The notes under the pieces: generated by a model
Seen by the model: only the letters and a program-made list of their open reading frames with translations
The model's database searches: none
What the model was told of the DNA's origin: nothing
Translations under genes and position numbers: made by a program
NCBI GenBank assembly: GCA_018240025.1
Contig: JAFEGM010000032.1
Span: 67,618-131,617, forward strand
Source of the DNA: Verrucomicrobiota bacterium
Lineage (GTDB): Bacteria; Verrucomicrobiota; Verrucomicrobiia; Chthoniobacterales; SZAS-18
Direction: 5' to 3'
DNA length: 64,000 nucleotides
In this document: positions 36,279 to 44,471 of the stretch, one piece after another
How the letters are laid out: each line of letters begins with the position of its first letter
Numbering within the stretch: position 1 is the first letter of the stretch

Positions 36279-37213
36279 AGAGCTTTGACCGCTGGCCGTT
36301 GTTGGGCGGTTACGCCGCCGCGGTGGGAGCTTCCTTCGTGCTCCATTGGGTGGCGCCGCAGCTCACCCAGGCGGTGGCAGGCTGGGTTTTTCTGGGCACC
36401 ATGCTCGTCTTTGGGCTGCCCCATGGCGCAACCGACTTGTGGGTCGGAATCCTGCGGCATGATCGGCTCCGCTTTTTGACCGCCTATCTCGGCGTGGCCG
36501 CGGTGGTCGGGGCGGCCGCGTGGCTCTGGCCGGTGGCAAGCTTCGTGGCTTTTCTCGGACTCACCGTGTTTCATTGGGGGACCGGCGATTTCGCACGGCA
36601 GGCGCACTCCGATGTCCGTTGGCTGGCGCTCGGCCTTTCCCGCGGTCTGCTGGTGGTGGCTGGAGCGATCGTGGGGGACCCAGCGACTTCGGGACCATTG
36701 GCGCGGGCGGTCACCGGACAGGAACTGCCCTGGCTCGCGCCTTGGGCCATGGTTGCTCTCGGCGTGGGCGGCTTGGGGCATCTGGCCGCGCTTTGGCATT
36801 GGTCCGCACGACATCCGGCGTCCGCTCGCCGGACGCTGCTGGAGTCGACCCTGCTGGTAGCGGCCGGCCTGTGGCTCCCGGCCTTCTTGTCCATCGGACT
36901 CTACTTCAGCCTGCTCCATGCCCGGCGGCATCTGGCGCGGGTCGCCGCCATTCCTCGGCAAGGGCCGCCGGACGGCCCGGGCTGGCGCACGGCCTGCACC
37001 GTCCTGGCGACCACGCTGTCTGTCCTCGGTTTGCTCGCCAGTTGGCAGCTGCTGCCCGCGGGGCCGGGGATCGACGAGTGGATCCCGCGCTACTTTGTCT
37101 TATTGCAGCTGTTGACCTGGCCACATGCCGCGCTGGTCGCGCGGCTCGACGGGGACGTGCGCTCCTGCGGCGCAGGGCCGCGCCCAAGGGGCGCATCCGC
37201 GGGAGAACGATGA
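36275..37213 (+). CDS. blh: Beta-carotene 15,15'-dioxygenase, Brp/Blh family
   Basis: 312 residues with about eight membrane helices. Cleaves beta-carotene to two retinal molecules. Four His positions fit the iron-binding set of the family: His50 in GLPHGATDL, His100 in FHWGTGD, and His215 and His219 in LLHARRHLAR, four residues apart; His284 in TWPHAAL is also conserved-looking. Translationally coupled to crtY. Together with crtY it supplies retinal for the rhodopsin upstream. Confidence 0.93.
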   Translation: MKSFDRWPLLGGYAAAVGASFVLHWVAPQLTQAVAGWVFLGTMLVFGLPHGATDLWVGILRHDRLRFLTAYLGVAAVVGAAAWLWPVASFVAFLGLTVFHWGTGDFARQAHSDVRWLALGLSRGLLVVAGAIVGDPATSGPLARAVTGQELPWLAPWAMVALGVGGLGHLAALWHWSARHPASARRTLLESTLLVAAGLWLPAFLSIGLYFSLLHARRHLARVAAIPRQGPPDGPGWRTACTVLATTLSVLGLLASWQLLPAGPGIDEWIPRYFVLLQLLTWPHAALVARLDGDVRSCGAGPRPRGASAGER

Positions 37214-37281
37214 TCTTCGCCTCCCCGAAGCCAACCCACGTACGTCGCGGGCATCGGGAAATCTATTTTACCCGAAAATGG

Positions 37282-37299
37282 GTCGCCTAAAAAGGCGAC
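37282..37299. terminator. Hairpin after the retinal cassette
   Basis: GTCGCC (37282-37287) and GGCGAC (37294-37299) form a six-base stem with loop TAAAAA, in the 143-base gap before the next operon. A second small stem CCCGAAAATGGG lies just upstream. There is no T tract downstream on the plus strand, so terminator function is only possible. Confidence 0.4.
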
Positions 37300-37356
37300 G
37301 CGAGGATGGGTGCAAGCGGGATTCGGTTCGTGCATTCATAAACGCGCACAATTTTC

Positions 37357-38349
37357 ATGAAAGAACGTAAATTTCGCAGCGTTGGCATTTTCAAAAGCGT
37401 GGGCTGTCTGCTGGGGCTCCTCTCCTTGCACGCCGCGGGGACTGCCGCTGGCCAACCGACGGCCGAGGGCGGACTGCCGGCCTACGCGAAGTCCGGGGCG
37501 CTGAGTGGGACGCTGAAGGCAGCCGGCTCGGAGTCGATGGAGGAAGTGTTCGAGCTTTGGCAGGCGGAGTTTGCCCGGCTGAATGCGGGGACCGTCATCC
37601 AGCGGGAGTTTGCCGGTTCGTCCAGCGCCCCACCGCTGCTGGTCGGGGGACAGGTTCAGCTGGCGGCCATGAGCCGGCCCATGACGGACGCAGAAGTCGA
37701 CAGCTTCGCCAAGGCGAAGGGCTACAAACCGACGCAGGTGCCGGTGGCGCTCGATGCCGTGGTCGTGGTGGTGAAGAAGGAGAATCCGATCCGCGGTCTG
37801 ACGCTGAAGGATCTCGACGGCATCTACACTTCCACTCGCCGTAGCGGATCGCCGCCGGTGAAGACGTGGGGCGACCTCGGATTGACCGAGAGCTGGGCGA
37901 CGACGGCCGTCGCTCCGGTGGGTCGCGACGCCACTTCGGGCACGCACGCCATGTTTCGCCAGGCCGCGCTCGCCAACGGCGATTTCCATGACGGCGTGAG
38001 CATTTCCGCGGGTCCGCGCTCGGCGATCCGGGCGGTGGCGGCAGCCGAGGGCGGGATCGGCTACGCTGGCTTCGCCGCCCTCACGAACAAGGTCCGGCCG
38101 CTGCCGTTGGGACGGACTGCCGACGCCCTGGTCGCGCCCAGCGCCGCCACCTGCGCTGACGGCTCCTATCCGCTCGCCCGCACGCTCTACCTCTACGTCG
38201 ACCGCAAACCCGGTCAGCCGCTTGATCCGCTGACGGCGGAGTTTCTTCGCTTCGTCCTGGCACGCGAAGGGCAGGCGCTGGTGAACCGCGCCGGCTTGAT
38301 CCCGCTCCCGCTCCCCACCGTGCAAGCCGCCCGGACGCAACTCTTCTGA
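37357..38349 (+). CDS. PstS-like periplasmic binding protein 1
   Basis: 330 residues. A signal peptide is followed by a phosphate-binding-like fold: LKAAGSESMEEVFELWQAEF, GSSSAPPLLVGGQVQLAAMS, LDAVVVVVKKENPI, GLTLKDLDGIYTST and GRDATSGTHAMF. The last block corresponds to the anion-binding SGT loop of PstS. No pstC, pstA or pstB follows; instead a second PstS-like gene (two-base gap) and a sensor kinase do. I infer a sensing role, with phosphate or another oxyanion as ligand, but transport with distant permease genes cannot be excluded. Confidence 0.85.
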   Translation: MKERKFRSVGIFKSVGCLLGLLSLHAAGTAAGQPTAEGGLPAYAKSGALSGTLKAAGSESMEEVFELWQAEFARLNAGTVIQREFAGSSSAPPLLVGGQVQLAAMSRPMTDAEVDSFAKAKGYKPTQVPVALDAVVVVVKKENPIRGLTLKDLDGIYTSTRRSGSPPVKTWGDLGLTESWATTAVAPVGRDATSGTHAMFRQAALANGDFHDGVSISAGPRSAIRAVAAAEGGIGYAGFAALTNKVRPLPLGRTADALVAPSAATCADGSYPLARTLYLYVDRKPGQPLDPLTAEFLRFVLAREGQALVNRAGLIPLPLPTVQAARTQLF

Positions 38350-38351
38350 AC

Positions 38352-39287
38352 ATGCTGCGCTCCATCGTTCGTCTGACCGCTGCGCTGCTCCTCGTCGGCG
38401 CGGCGCTCCCTGCTTCCGCTCAGCCGGCACCTTACGCGAAGACCATGGGTCTGCAGGGGGTGCTGCGCATCGTCGGCTCCGACGGTCATCAGGACCTCGG
38501 ACGGCTCTGGGCGGAGAAATTCCGCACCGTCTATCCGTCTGTGATCGTGCAAGTCGAAGGCGGCGGCTCGCAGGCGGCGGTCGTGGCGATCAAGGAGGGG
38601 CGCGCGGACTGCGGACTGATGGCCCGGGCTTTGAACGCGGAAGAGAAGGAATTGCTTGGCGAGCGGCTGAACAGGACCGCGGCGGTCCATGTGGCGACCG
38701 ACGTGCTCGCCTTCTTCGTGGCCAAGGAAAACACCACCCCCGGACTGACGCTCGGTCAGCTCGAGCGGCTCTATGGCAATGCGCCCCGCAACGGCGGGGC
38801 CCTCAAGACGTGGGCCGATCTGGGGGCTGCGAATCTCGGGCCAAAGCCGGTGGTCTTGCTCGGCCGCGCCGCCGGCACCGGAGTGCATAGTTTGGTCAAG
38901 GCCCTCGTCCTGGGCGGCGGCGCTGTCCGCTCCGACGTGCGCGAAATGGTCGGGCCGACTTCGGTGATCCAGTCGGTCGCGGCCGATCCGACGGCGATCG
39001 GTTACGCGCAGCTGCGTCATCGGTCGAACCGGGTCCGGGCCTTGGCCGTGGGTGCCGAGGCTGACAAACTGGTCGAGCCGACCCTCGCCTCAGCCCAGGC
39101 GGGCAGCTATCCGCTCGTGCACGACCTCTTCCTGGTCATCGAAGCCTCGCCGGATGCGAACACCAACGCGCTCCGCACCGAGTTCGTGCGCTTCGTCCTG
39201 TCCCGCGAGGGGCAGGAAGTCCTCCAGTCCTCCGTCGTTCCCGTTCGTCCCACCGCGCTCGCGGCCGAGCTCGGCAAGCTCAAGTAA
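38352..39287 (+). CDS. PstS-like periplasmic binding protein 2
   Basis: 311 residues, a paralogue of the preceding gene. Signal peptide with AQPAP cleavage region, then LRIVGSDGHQDLGRLWAEKF, GGGSQAAVVAIKEGRADCGL, VATDVLAFFVAKENT and LGRAAGTGVHSLV, where the anion-binding SGT loop of the first protein is AGT. The first loop has SDGHQ in place of SESM. These loop changes suggest a different or weaker ligand. Three bases separate it from the kinase gene. Confidence 0.85.
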   Translation: MLRSIVRLTAALLLVGAALPASAQPAPYAKTMGLQGVLRIVGSDGHQDLGRLWAEKFRTVYPSVIVQVEGGGSQAAVVAIKEGRADCGLMARALNAEEKELLGERLNRTAAVHVATDVLAFFVAKENTTPGLTLGQLERLYGNAPRNGGALKTWADLGAANLGPKPVVLLGRAAGTGVHSLVKALVLGGGAVRSDVREMVGPTSVIQSVAADPTAIGYAQLRHRSNRVRALAVGAEADKLVEPTLASAQAGSYPLVHDLFLVIEASPDANTNALRTEFVRFVLSREGQEVLQSSVVPVRPTALAAELGKLK

Positions 39288-39290
39288 GCC

Positions 39291-41507
39291 ATGTCCACGC
39301 CTTTGCCCGACTCCTCTTCCCAGCGCGGCACGCGCTCCTACCTGGGCCTCCTCGGGTTGCTCATGGGGCTCGTGGTGCTGATTCTCGGCGCCGTCTTCGT
39401 GCTGGCCTACCAGGCCGCCCAGCGCTCGAGCCAATACGCCGCCGCGGTCAATCTGGCCGGTCGCCAGCGCATGCTCTCCCAGCGCCTGACGAAGGGTCTC
39501 TACGAACTGCAGTCAGCCGTCGAGGAGGGCTCATCCATCCTCGCCCCGCAGGACGAGGTGCGGCGTTCGTCCGAGCTCTTCGACCAAACGTTGAATGCCT
39601 TCAGCGATGGCTCGCAGGTTCGCGGCACGGACAATGCGATGGTGCAGCTTCCTCGCGTCGCGTTGCCGGAAGGCGTGAAGGCGCTCTCCCGGGCGCACGA
39701 GATCTGGTCTCCGCTGTCGGAGAAGGTGAAAACGGTGCTGACGCCGAATGTGACGCTCCCGGCCATCACGGCGGTGTCGTCCTACGCCACGGACGTCAAC
39801 CTCACCCTGCTGGCGCAGATGGACCAGCTGACCACCGCGGTACAGCGCGAACTGGCGCTGAAGGACCGGACGACCAATCTCCTGCTGGCGGTGGGCGGCG
39901 GGCTGTTCTTCGTGCTCATCGGCGCGGGCTTTTTCCTCCTCTTCCGACGCGTCAAGGCGGGCGAAAAGGACGTGCAGGAGTTCACGGACCGGCTCACGGC
40001 CTCCAACGCCCAGCTGACCGCCTCTTCCCTCAATCTCGCGGCCGCCAAGGAGGACACCGACCTCATTCTCACCACGGTCCGCCAAGGGATGTTGCTGGTG
40101 GATGCGCAGTTCCGCATCGGCGCGCAGTACTCGACCGAGCTGACGCGGCTGCTGCACCTCGACGACTTGTCGGGGATGAACTTCCTCAGCGTGCTGCAGC
40201 GCCTGCTGCCGGAGCGCATGTTCCTGACGGCGCGCGACTACCTCAATCTGCTCTTCGATCCGACCAAGAAGGAGAAACAGCTGCTCAAGATCAATCCGCT
40301 CTCGCAGATCGAGGTCAGCTTTCCGAATCAAAACGGAGGTTTCGAGAACTACTTCTTCGAGTTCGCCTTCCGGCGCATCTTGAAGGACAAGAAGGTCGAC
40401 CGCCTGTTCATCAGCATTCGTGACGTCACCTCCCAGGTGCGGCTGGAAATGCGGCTGCGCGCGGAAGAGGCGAAGAAGGAGCGGCAGTTCGAAATCCTGC
40501 TCAGCATCCTGCACGTCGACCGGCCCGCGCTGCAGGAGTTCCTCCAGCTCTCGCGCAAAGAACTGGAGCGGGTCAACGACACCTTCAAGATGGAGGATCT
40601 CGCCCGCGCCCAGGGGACCGGCGGCGTGCCCGAAGTTTCGCTGCGCGAGAAGTTGCGCGGCGTCTACGCGGCCATCCACAATGTGAAGGGCAACGCGGCG
40701 GCGCTCTCGCTCACGCACTTCGAGAAGACGGCCCACGAGTTCGAGGGCGAGGTCAAGAAGCTGCTCGACCGCCCGCAGCTGGCCGGCGAGGACCTGCTTT
40801 CGGTGGTGGTGCGGCAGTCAGAGTTTCGCCAAGCCCTCGACGAGGCCGGCGAGCTGGCCGACCGCCTCGGCACGCTCGGGCCGCAGGCGCGCCCGGGCGG
40901 CGTCACCGCGGCGGCGCCGGCCGATCCGGTGCTGGGTGTGGTCTCCTCGTTCGCCCAGGCGACTGCACTGCGCGCCGGACGGCGGGTAAAGGTGGATGCC
41001 TCCGAATTCCGTTCGGCCGATCTGCCGGAGTCGCACCGCGGCGTGGTGCGCGACCTCCTGCTGCAGCTGGTCCGCAATTCCATCGTCCACGGCATCGAGG
41101 AGCCCAGCCGGCGGACCGCCACGCACAAGCCGGCCGAGGCGCTCATCTGCATTTCCGGCCGTCGCGAAGACCGCGGCGGCGACGCCACCTTCCGCCTGCA
41201 TTTCGCCGACGACGGCGCCGGGCTCGATTTCCCACGCATCCGCGCCCGGGCGGTCGAGGCCGGCCTGGCCACGAAGGAGCAGGTGGAGGCGATGTCCAAC
41301 GACGAGGTCACGGGCTTCATTTTCGCCTCCGGTCTGTCGACCGCGCAGGAGACTTCGGTCGATGCCGGGCGCGGAGCCGGGCTCGATCTGGTCCGTCGGC
41401 GCGTGATGGACGACCTCGGCGGCGAGATCGAGGTGGCCTGCGAACCCGGCCGCTCGCTTGCCTTCACGCTCAGTTTTCCCCTCCAGCCGGTGGGGCTTCC
41501 GGCCTGA
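39291..41507 (+). CDS. Membrane CheA-like histidine kinase with PilJ-like sensor domain
   Basis: 738 residues. Transmembrane helices at about 17-40 and 197-218 enclose a periplasmic domain starting AVNLAGRQRMLSQRLTKGL, the hallmark of the PilJ/NarX-type N-terminal sensor. A PAS-like domain (about 255-380) follows, then an Hpt domain with His463 in AAIHNVKGNAAAL and a CheA-type ATPase domain: QLVRNSIVHGIEEP (N-box), DDGAGLDFPRIRARAVEAGL, FIFASGLSTA and GRGAGLDLVRRRV. The CheW-like P5 domain is missing. It combines receptor and CheA kinase in one chain, beside PstS-like proteins and a CheY. Confidence 0.88.
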   Translation: MSTPLPDSSSQRGTRSYLGLLGLLMGLVVLILGAVFVLAYQAAQRSSQYAAAVNLAGRQRMLSQRLTKGLYELQSAVEEGSSILAPQDEVRRSSELFDQTLNAFSDGSQVRGTDNAMVQLPRVALPEGVKALSRAHEIWSPLSEKVKTVLTPNVTLPAITAVSSYATDVNLTLLAQMDQLTTAVQRELALKDRTTNLLLAVGGGLFFVLIGAGFFLLFRRVKAGEKDVQEFTDRLTASNAQLTASSLNLAAAKEDTDLILTTVRQGMLLVDAQFRIGAQYSTELTRLLHLDDLSGMNFLSVLQRLLPERMFLTARDYLNLLFDPTKKEKQLLKINPLSQIEVSFPNQNGGFENYFFEFAFRRILKDKKVDRLFISIRDVTSQVRLEMRLRAEEAKKERQFEILLSILHVDRPALQEFLQLSRKELERVNDTFKMEDLARAQGTGGVPEVSLREKLRGVYAAIHNVKGNAAALSLTHFEKTAHEFEGEVKKLLDRPQLAGEDLLSVVVRQSEFRQALDEAGELADRLGTLGPQARPGGVTAAAPADPVLGVVSSFAQATALRAGRRVKVDASEFRSADLPESHRGVVRDLLLQLVRNSIVHGIEEPSRRTATHKPAEALICISGRREDRGGDATFRLHFADDGAGLDFPRIRARAVEAGLATKEQVEAMSNDEVTGFIFASGLSTAQETSVDAGRGAGLDLVRRRVMDDLGGEIEVACEPGRSLAFTLSFPLQPVGLPA

Positions 41508-41513
41508 TATTCC

Positions 41514-41876
41514 ATGAAGCTGCTCATTGTTGACGATTCGATGATCATCCGGCGCTCCATCGAGCGCATCCTGACCCGCACCCGTTTTCAGGAAGTGCGG
41601 GTCGCCGCCGACGGCAAACGCGCCGTCGAGGAGGCGCGCGCGTTCCGGCCCGATGTGGTGACGATGGATATCACCATGCCCCAGCTCGACGGCCTTTCGG
41701 CGGTCGAGCGCATCATGCTCGACCATCCCGAGACCAAGATTCTGGTCATCTCGGCGTTGGGCGACCGACACACCGCCGTCGAGGCGGTCAAACGCGGCGC
41801 GGAGGGCTTCCTCCTCAAGCCGTTCACGGCCGAGGAACTCCTCACCGCCATCGAAGAGCTTTTCGAATCCGAATAG
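41514..41876 (+). CDS. CheY-like single-domain response regulator
   Basis: 120 residues. Acidic pocket Asp7/Asp8 in LLIVDDSM, phospho-acceptor Asp52 in TMDITMPQ, and Lys102 in FLLKPF. No output domain. Six bases after the CheA-like kinase, its likely phospho-donor; the two CheX-like proteins downstream are its likely phosphatases. Confidence 0.93.
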   Translation: MKLLIVDDSMIIRRSIERILTRTRFQEVRVAADGKRAVEEARAFRPDVVTMDITMPQLDGLSAVERIMLDHPETKILVISALGDRHTAVEAVKRGAEGFLLKPFTAEELLTAIEELFESE

Positions 41877-41879
41877 GTG

Positions 41880-42347
41880 ATGCACAAAATCGAACAACTC
41901 CTCTCCGTCTTCGTGAACGGAGCCTCCCGCTACTTCCTCGAGGCCACCGGCGAAAGCGCGGAGACCGGCGCCCCCTACCTCCTGGGGCCTAATGAGATCG
42001 GTGTCGTCCTCCTCGGCCCGGCCGCGGTCATCGGCATCTCCGGCGGCCATCGCGGTTGCATCATCTTCACGGCCGAGCAGATCATGGCCGAGGCCCTGGT
42101 CCGACAGATGGGCGAGCCGGTCATCGACGCGCAGCTCTGCGCCGACATGATCGGCGAGGTCGCCAATACCATCTCCGGCAACGCGCGCGAGGTCATCGGG
42201 AGCGACTTCATGATCTCCGTGCCCGTCATGCTGGCGGGTCGGCTCGACCCGGTCCTCCTGCCCCGGGGGGTCGACATCTTCGTCATCCCCGTCGTCTGGC
42301 GGGGGCACAACTCTCACCTGGCTGTCTGCCTGGAGGCTGCACCCTAG
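41880..42347 (+). CDS. CheX-like CheY-phosphatase 1
   Basis: 155 residues from ATG 41880 (a GTG at 41877 adds one residue). The CheX/CheC signature is MIGEVANTISGNAREVIG, in which Glu and Asn (E-x-x-N pattern) insert into the active site of phospho-CheY. The hydrophobic beta segments GVVLLGPAAVIGISGG fit the family. Follows the CheY by three bases; it would reset the signal. Confidence 0.85.
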   Translation: MHKIEQLLSVFVNGASRYFLEATGESAETGAPYLLGPNEIGVVLLGPAAVIGISGGHRGCIIFTAEQIMAEALVRQMGEPVIDAQLCADMIGEVANTISGNAREVIGSDFMISVPVMLAGRLDPVLLPRGVDIFVIPVVWRGHNSHLAVCLEAAP

Positions 42348-42350
42348 TCC

Positions 42351-42824
42351 ATGAGTCAAACCGACCAAATCAGCGAACTGGATCTGGCGCTCTTCGCCGA
42401 GATCACCCGTCGTTACTTTGAACGCACCATGGGCGAGGCCGTCGCGCTCGATCGCGCCAGCGTCTGCTTCACGCCGCCGCACTTCGAGGACTACACGGGG
42501 CTCATCCGCATGTCCGGCCTGCACCGCGGTTACGTTTCGCTCTCGCTGGGCGAGCCACTGCTCCAGGAGTTGCTCGGCCGGGTGGGGGAGCCGATGCGCG
42601 ATGCCGACATGTGCCGCGATTTCGTGGGCGAAATCGCCAGCACCATCGCGTCGAATGCGCGCGAGCATTTCGGCAATCACCTCGGCATTTCCACTCCCGT
42701 TGCGCTCAACCGCACCGACGCCGCCCGGCTGAGCTGGCCGTTTTCTCATCTGTCGCTGCCTTTCAAGGTCCTGGGCCGCGACGGTCAATTGGTCATCGCC
42801 TTGGAAAATCAGTCGCCCGCATGA
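42351..42824 (+). CDS. CheX-like protein 2 with altered E-x-x-N motif
   Basis: 157 residues, a paralogue of the previous gene with which it shares YTGLIRMSGLHRGYVSLSLG-type strands and the helix FVGEIASTIASNAREHFG. The position of the catalytic Asn in E-V-A-N is Ser (EIAS), while a later Asn is kept. It may bind phospho-CheY without dephosphorylating it; this is inference. Stop overlaps the next start (ATGA at 42821-42824). Confidence 0.8.
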   Translation: MSQTDQISELDLALFAEITRRYFERTMGEAVALDRASVCFTPPHFEDYTGLIRMSGLHRGYVSLSLGEPLLQELLGRVGEPMRDADMCRDFVGEIASTIASNAREHFGNHLGISTPVALNRTDAARLSWPFSHLSLPFKVLGRDGQLVIALENQSPA

Positions 42825-43591
42825 AAAACACCGACATTCTCGAGCGCGCCGTCAATTGGAACACGCGGGGGGAATCGCTCCGCCTGCGGCCGGCCGAATG
42901 GATCCTGCTCTCGCTCATCGACGGTCACCGTTCGGTGGGCGACCTCGTGCGCGAGGGGCCGGCCGACCTGCCGTTCGCCATGACCACGCTGCAGAAGTTC
43001 ATCCGCCTGGACCTGGCCCGCATCGCCGAGCTGACCTGGGCGGAATTCTGCGAGATCCAGCCCAGTGCCGCCTTTAGCGCGAGCGTGACCTCGGCCAGCG
43101 CCAGCCCGCCGCCGACTCCCTCCTCGCCCAGCCCGCTGCCTTCCACTGACGTGGCGGAGGTGTCCTTGCCGGCCTCGCCGTCGGAGCCCGCACCAGGTCG
43201 GGTGCGTTTCCGCCTCGCGCCTACCCGTCCGGCCGCGCCGGAGCGGCGGGAAGAGATCGCCATCCCCACCAAGCCGCTGCCGCGGCCGCCCGGGGCCGTC
43301 GCGCCCGTCGAGGTTGCGACGGTGCGGGAGGCGCAGCCGGCCCCAGCGTCCAAGGGCCTGTCTCTGCGGGGCGTGCTCGATTTCGTCATCGGCACCGCCG
43401 GTGGCGGCACGCGCGGCCAAATGGCGGTCTATCGCACGTTTCTCAAGGTGCCCGTCAGCCAGCTGCGCGAGTCGGGTATCAAGTCGGTCGACCTGAACAA
43501 CAGCGAGATCGAGATCACCGATCCGGCGCTGCAAACGAGCATCCTCGAGGCCGTGAAGGACGTGGTGGGGATGCCGTATCAGCCCGCCTGA
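42821..43591 (+). CDS. Unknown protein closing the chemosensory-like operon
   Basis: 256 residues. The N-terminal 75 residues (LERAVNWNTRGESLRLRPAE, WILLSLIDGHRSVGDLV) look like a winged-helix or PATAN/DUF4388-associated segment. A long Pro/Ser/Ala linker (about 85-185) leads to a C-terminal domain (LRGVLDFVIGTAGGGTRGQM, VYRTFLKVPVSQLRESGIKS) of unknown family. Coupled to CheX-like protein 2, so it is probably the output or a regulator of this pathway. It ends just before a strong hairpin at 43607. Confidence 0.65.
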   Translation: MKNTDILERAVNWNTRGESLRLRPAEWILLSLIDGHRSVGDLVREGPADLPFAMTTLQKFIRLDLARIAELTWAEFCEIQPSAAFSASVTSASASPPPTPSSPSPLPSTDVAEVSLPASPSEPAPGRVRFRLAPTRPAAPERREEIAIPTKPLPRPPGAVAPVEVATVREAQPAPASKGLSLRGVLDFVIGTAGGGTRGQMAVYRTFLKVPVSQLRESGIKSVDLNNSEIEITDPALQTSILEAVKDVVGMPYQPA

Positions 43592-43606
43592 AGGCCACGA
43601 GTTGGC

Positions 43607-43635
43607 GGCCCCGCGCGTGTCTTCGGTGCGGGGCC
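43607..43635. terminator. GC-rich hairpin between convergent operons
   Basis: GGCCCCGC (43607-43614) and GCGGGGCC (43628-43635) form an eight-base perfect stem, 15 bases after the stop of the chemosensory operon and in the 138-base gap before the convergent DUF4388 gene. No T tract, but position and strength suggest a terminator usable from either side. Confidence 0.55.
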
Positions 43636-43729
43636 GGAAGGACGGGAGGGCTCAGCTTCGGCCGGCGTGGGCACTGATTGTCGCCGGTCAACACCAACCT
43701 GACCGGACTGACTGCCGCCCAAGAAGCCG

Positions 43730-44461
43730 TCAGGCGCGAGCCGACGAGCTTTGCTGAGCAAAGAACCGACGCAGGCCGAGCGAGAGCCGCTGAAGTAATG
43801 AGGCTGCAGGCTGCGCGGGGCGCAGTCCGGTCAGATCGACAGAAGCGACGTCTCCGGGTCCGGAGGGCGCCACGGTGGGTGTTGTCGTGGGCTGCCATGC
43901 GCCGCTCTCGCCCGGCCGTCGCGGCCGAATCAGCCCGACGGCGCGCAAGCGGCAGAGCAGCCAGCGCGCGTGCTGCACGCTGACGCCCGTGCAGCCGCTG
44001 AGTTGCAGCGCCGCCGCCCCGCCAGCGAGGGCGGGGGTCGCGCGCTCCCAAAAGACCTGCAAATCCTCGGGCAGATGCAACTCGCAGTCGCCCGTGGCGA
44101 GGAAGACCGTGTGCGGACTCGGCAGGTCCGCCGCCACGGCGGCACGCTCCCGGAGCGAACGCTGGGTGGAGACGACCAGCTGGTCGAGCGGCACGCGCAG
44201 GTGCGGGGCGCACAGGATCGCGCCCGGGCGGAACAGGAAACAGCCTTCGCGCAGCTCGAACAGTTGTCCGAAACGCTCGGAGAGGGTGAGCACATCGTCC
44301 ACCCGGCCGCTGTTGTGGACGAAATTGACCAGCAGGCCTTCGCTCACCTCGAGGTCGAAGGCCTGAATCCCCTGCCGGAGGATCAGCACGCCTCGGCGCG
44401 GACGTACCACGCCGAGAACTTCCGGCAGCGGCAGGTCACGCAGCTCACCGAAGATCGGCAT
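43730..44461 (-). CDS. DUF4388 domain protein, paralogue of 13594
   Basis: 243 residues. Same design as the protein at 13594: a DUF4388 domain (MPIFGELRDLPLPEVLGVVR, GVLILRQG, SEGLLVNFVHNSGRVDD, GCFLFRPG), the shared phrase LQVFWERATPAL, and a helical segment ending RLRAVGLIRPRRPG. The C-terminal tail ends in a hydrophobic/basic helix, as in the paralogue. It is last in a minus-strand set with a globin sensor and a Roadblock protein; no GTPase gene is present here. Confidence 0.7.
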   Translation of the reverse strand: MPIFGELRDLPLPEVLGVVRPRRGVLILRQGIQAFDLEVSEGLLVNFVHNSGRVDDVLTLSERFGQLFELREGCFLFRPGAILCAPHLRVPLDQLVVSTQRSLRERAAVAADLPSPHTVFLATGDCELHLPEDLQVFWERATPALAGGAAALQLSGCTGVSVQHARWLLCRLRAVGLIRPRRPGESGAWQPTTTPTVAPSGPGDVASVDLTGLRPAQPAASLLQRLSLGLRRFFAQQSSSARA

Positions 44462-44471
44462 AAGTGCAGGC

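Noticed and set aside
37357-39287. Phosphate ABC transporter operon
   Set aside because: Two binding-protein genes are present but no permease or ATPase genes follow; the neighbours are signalling genes.
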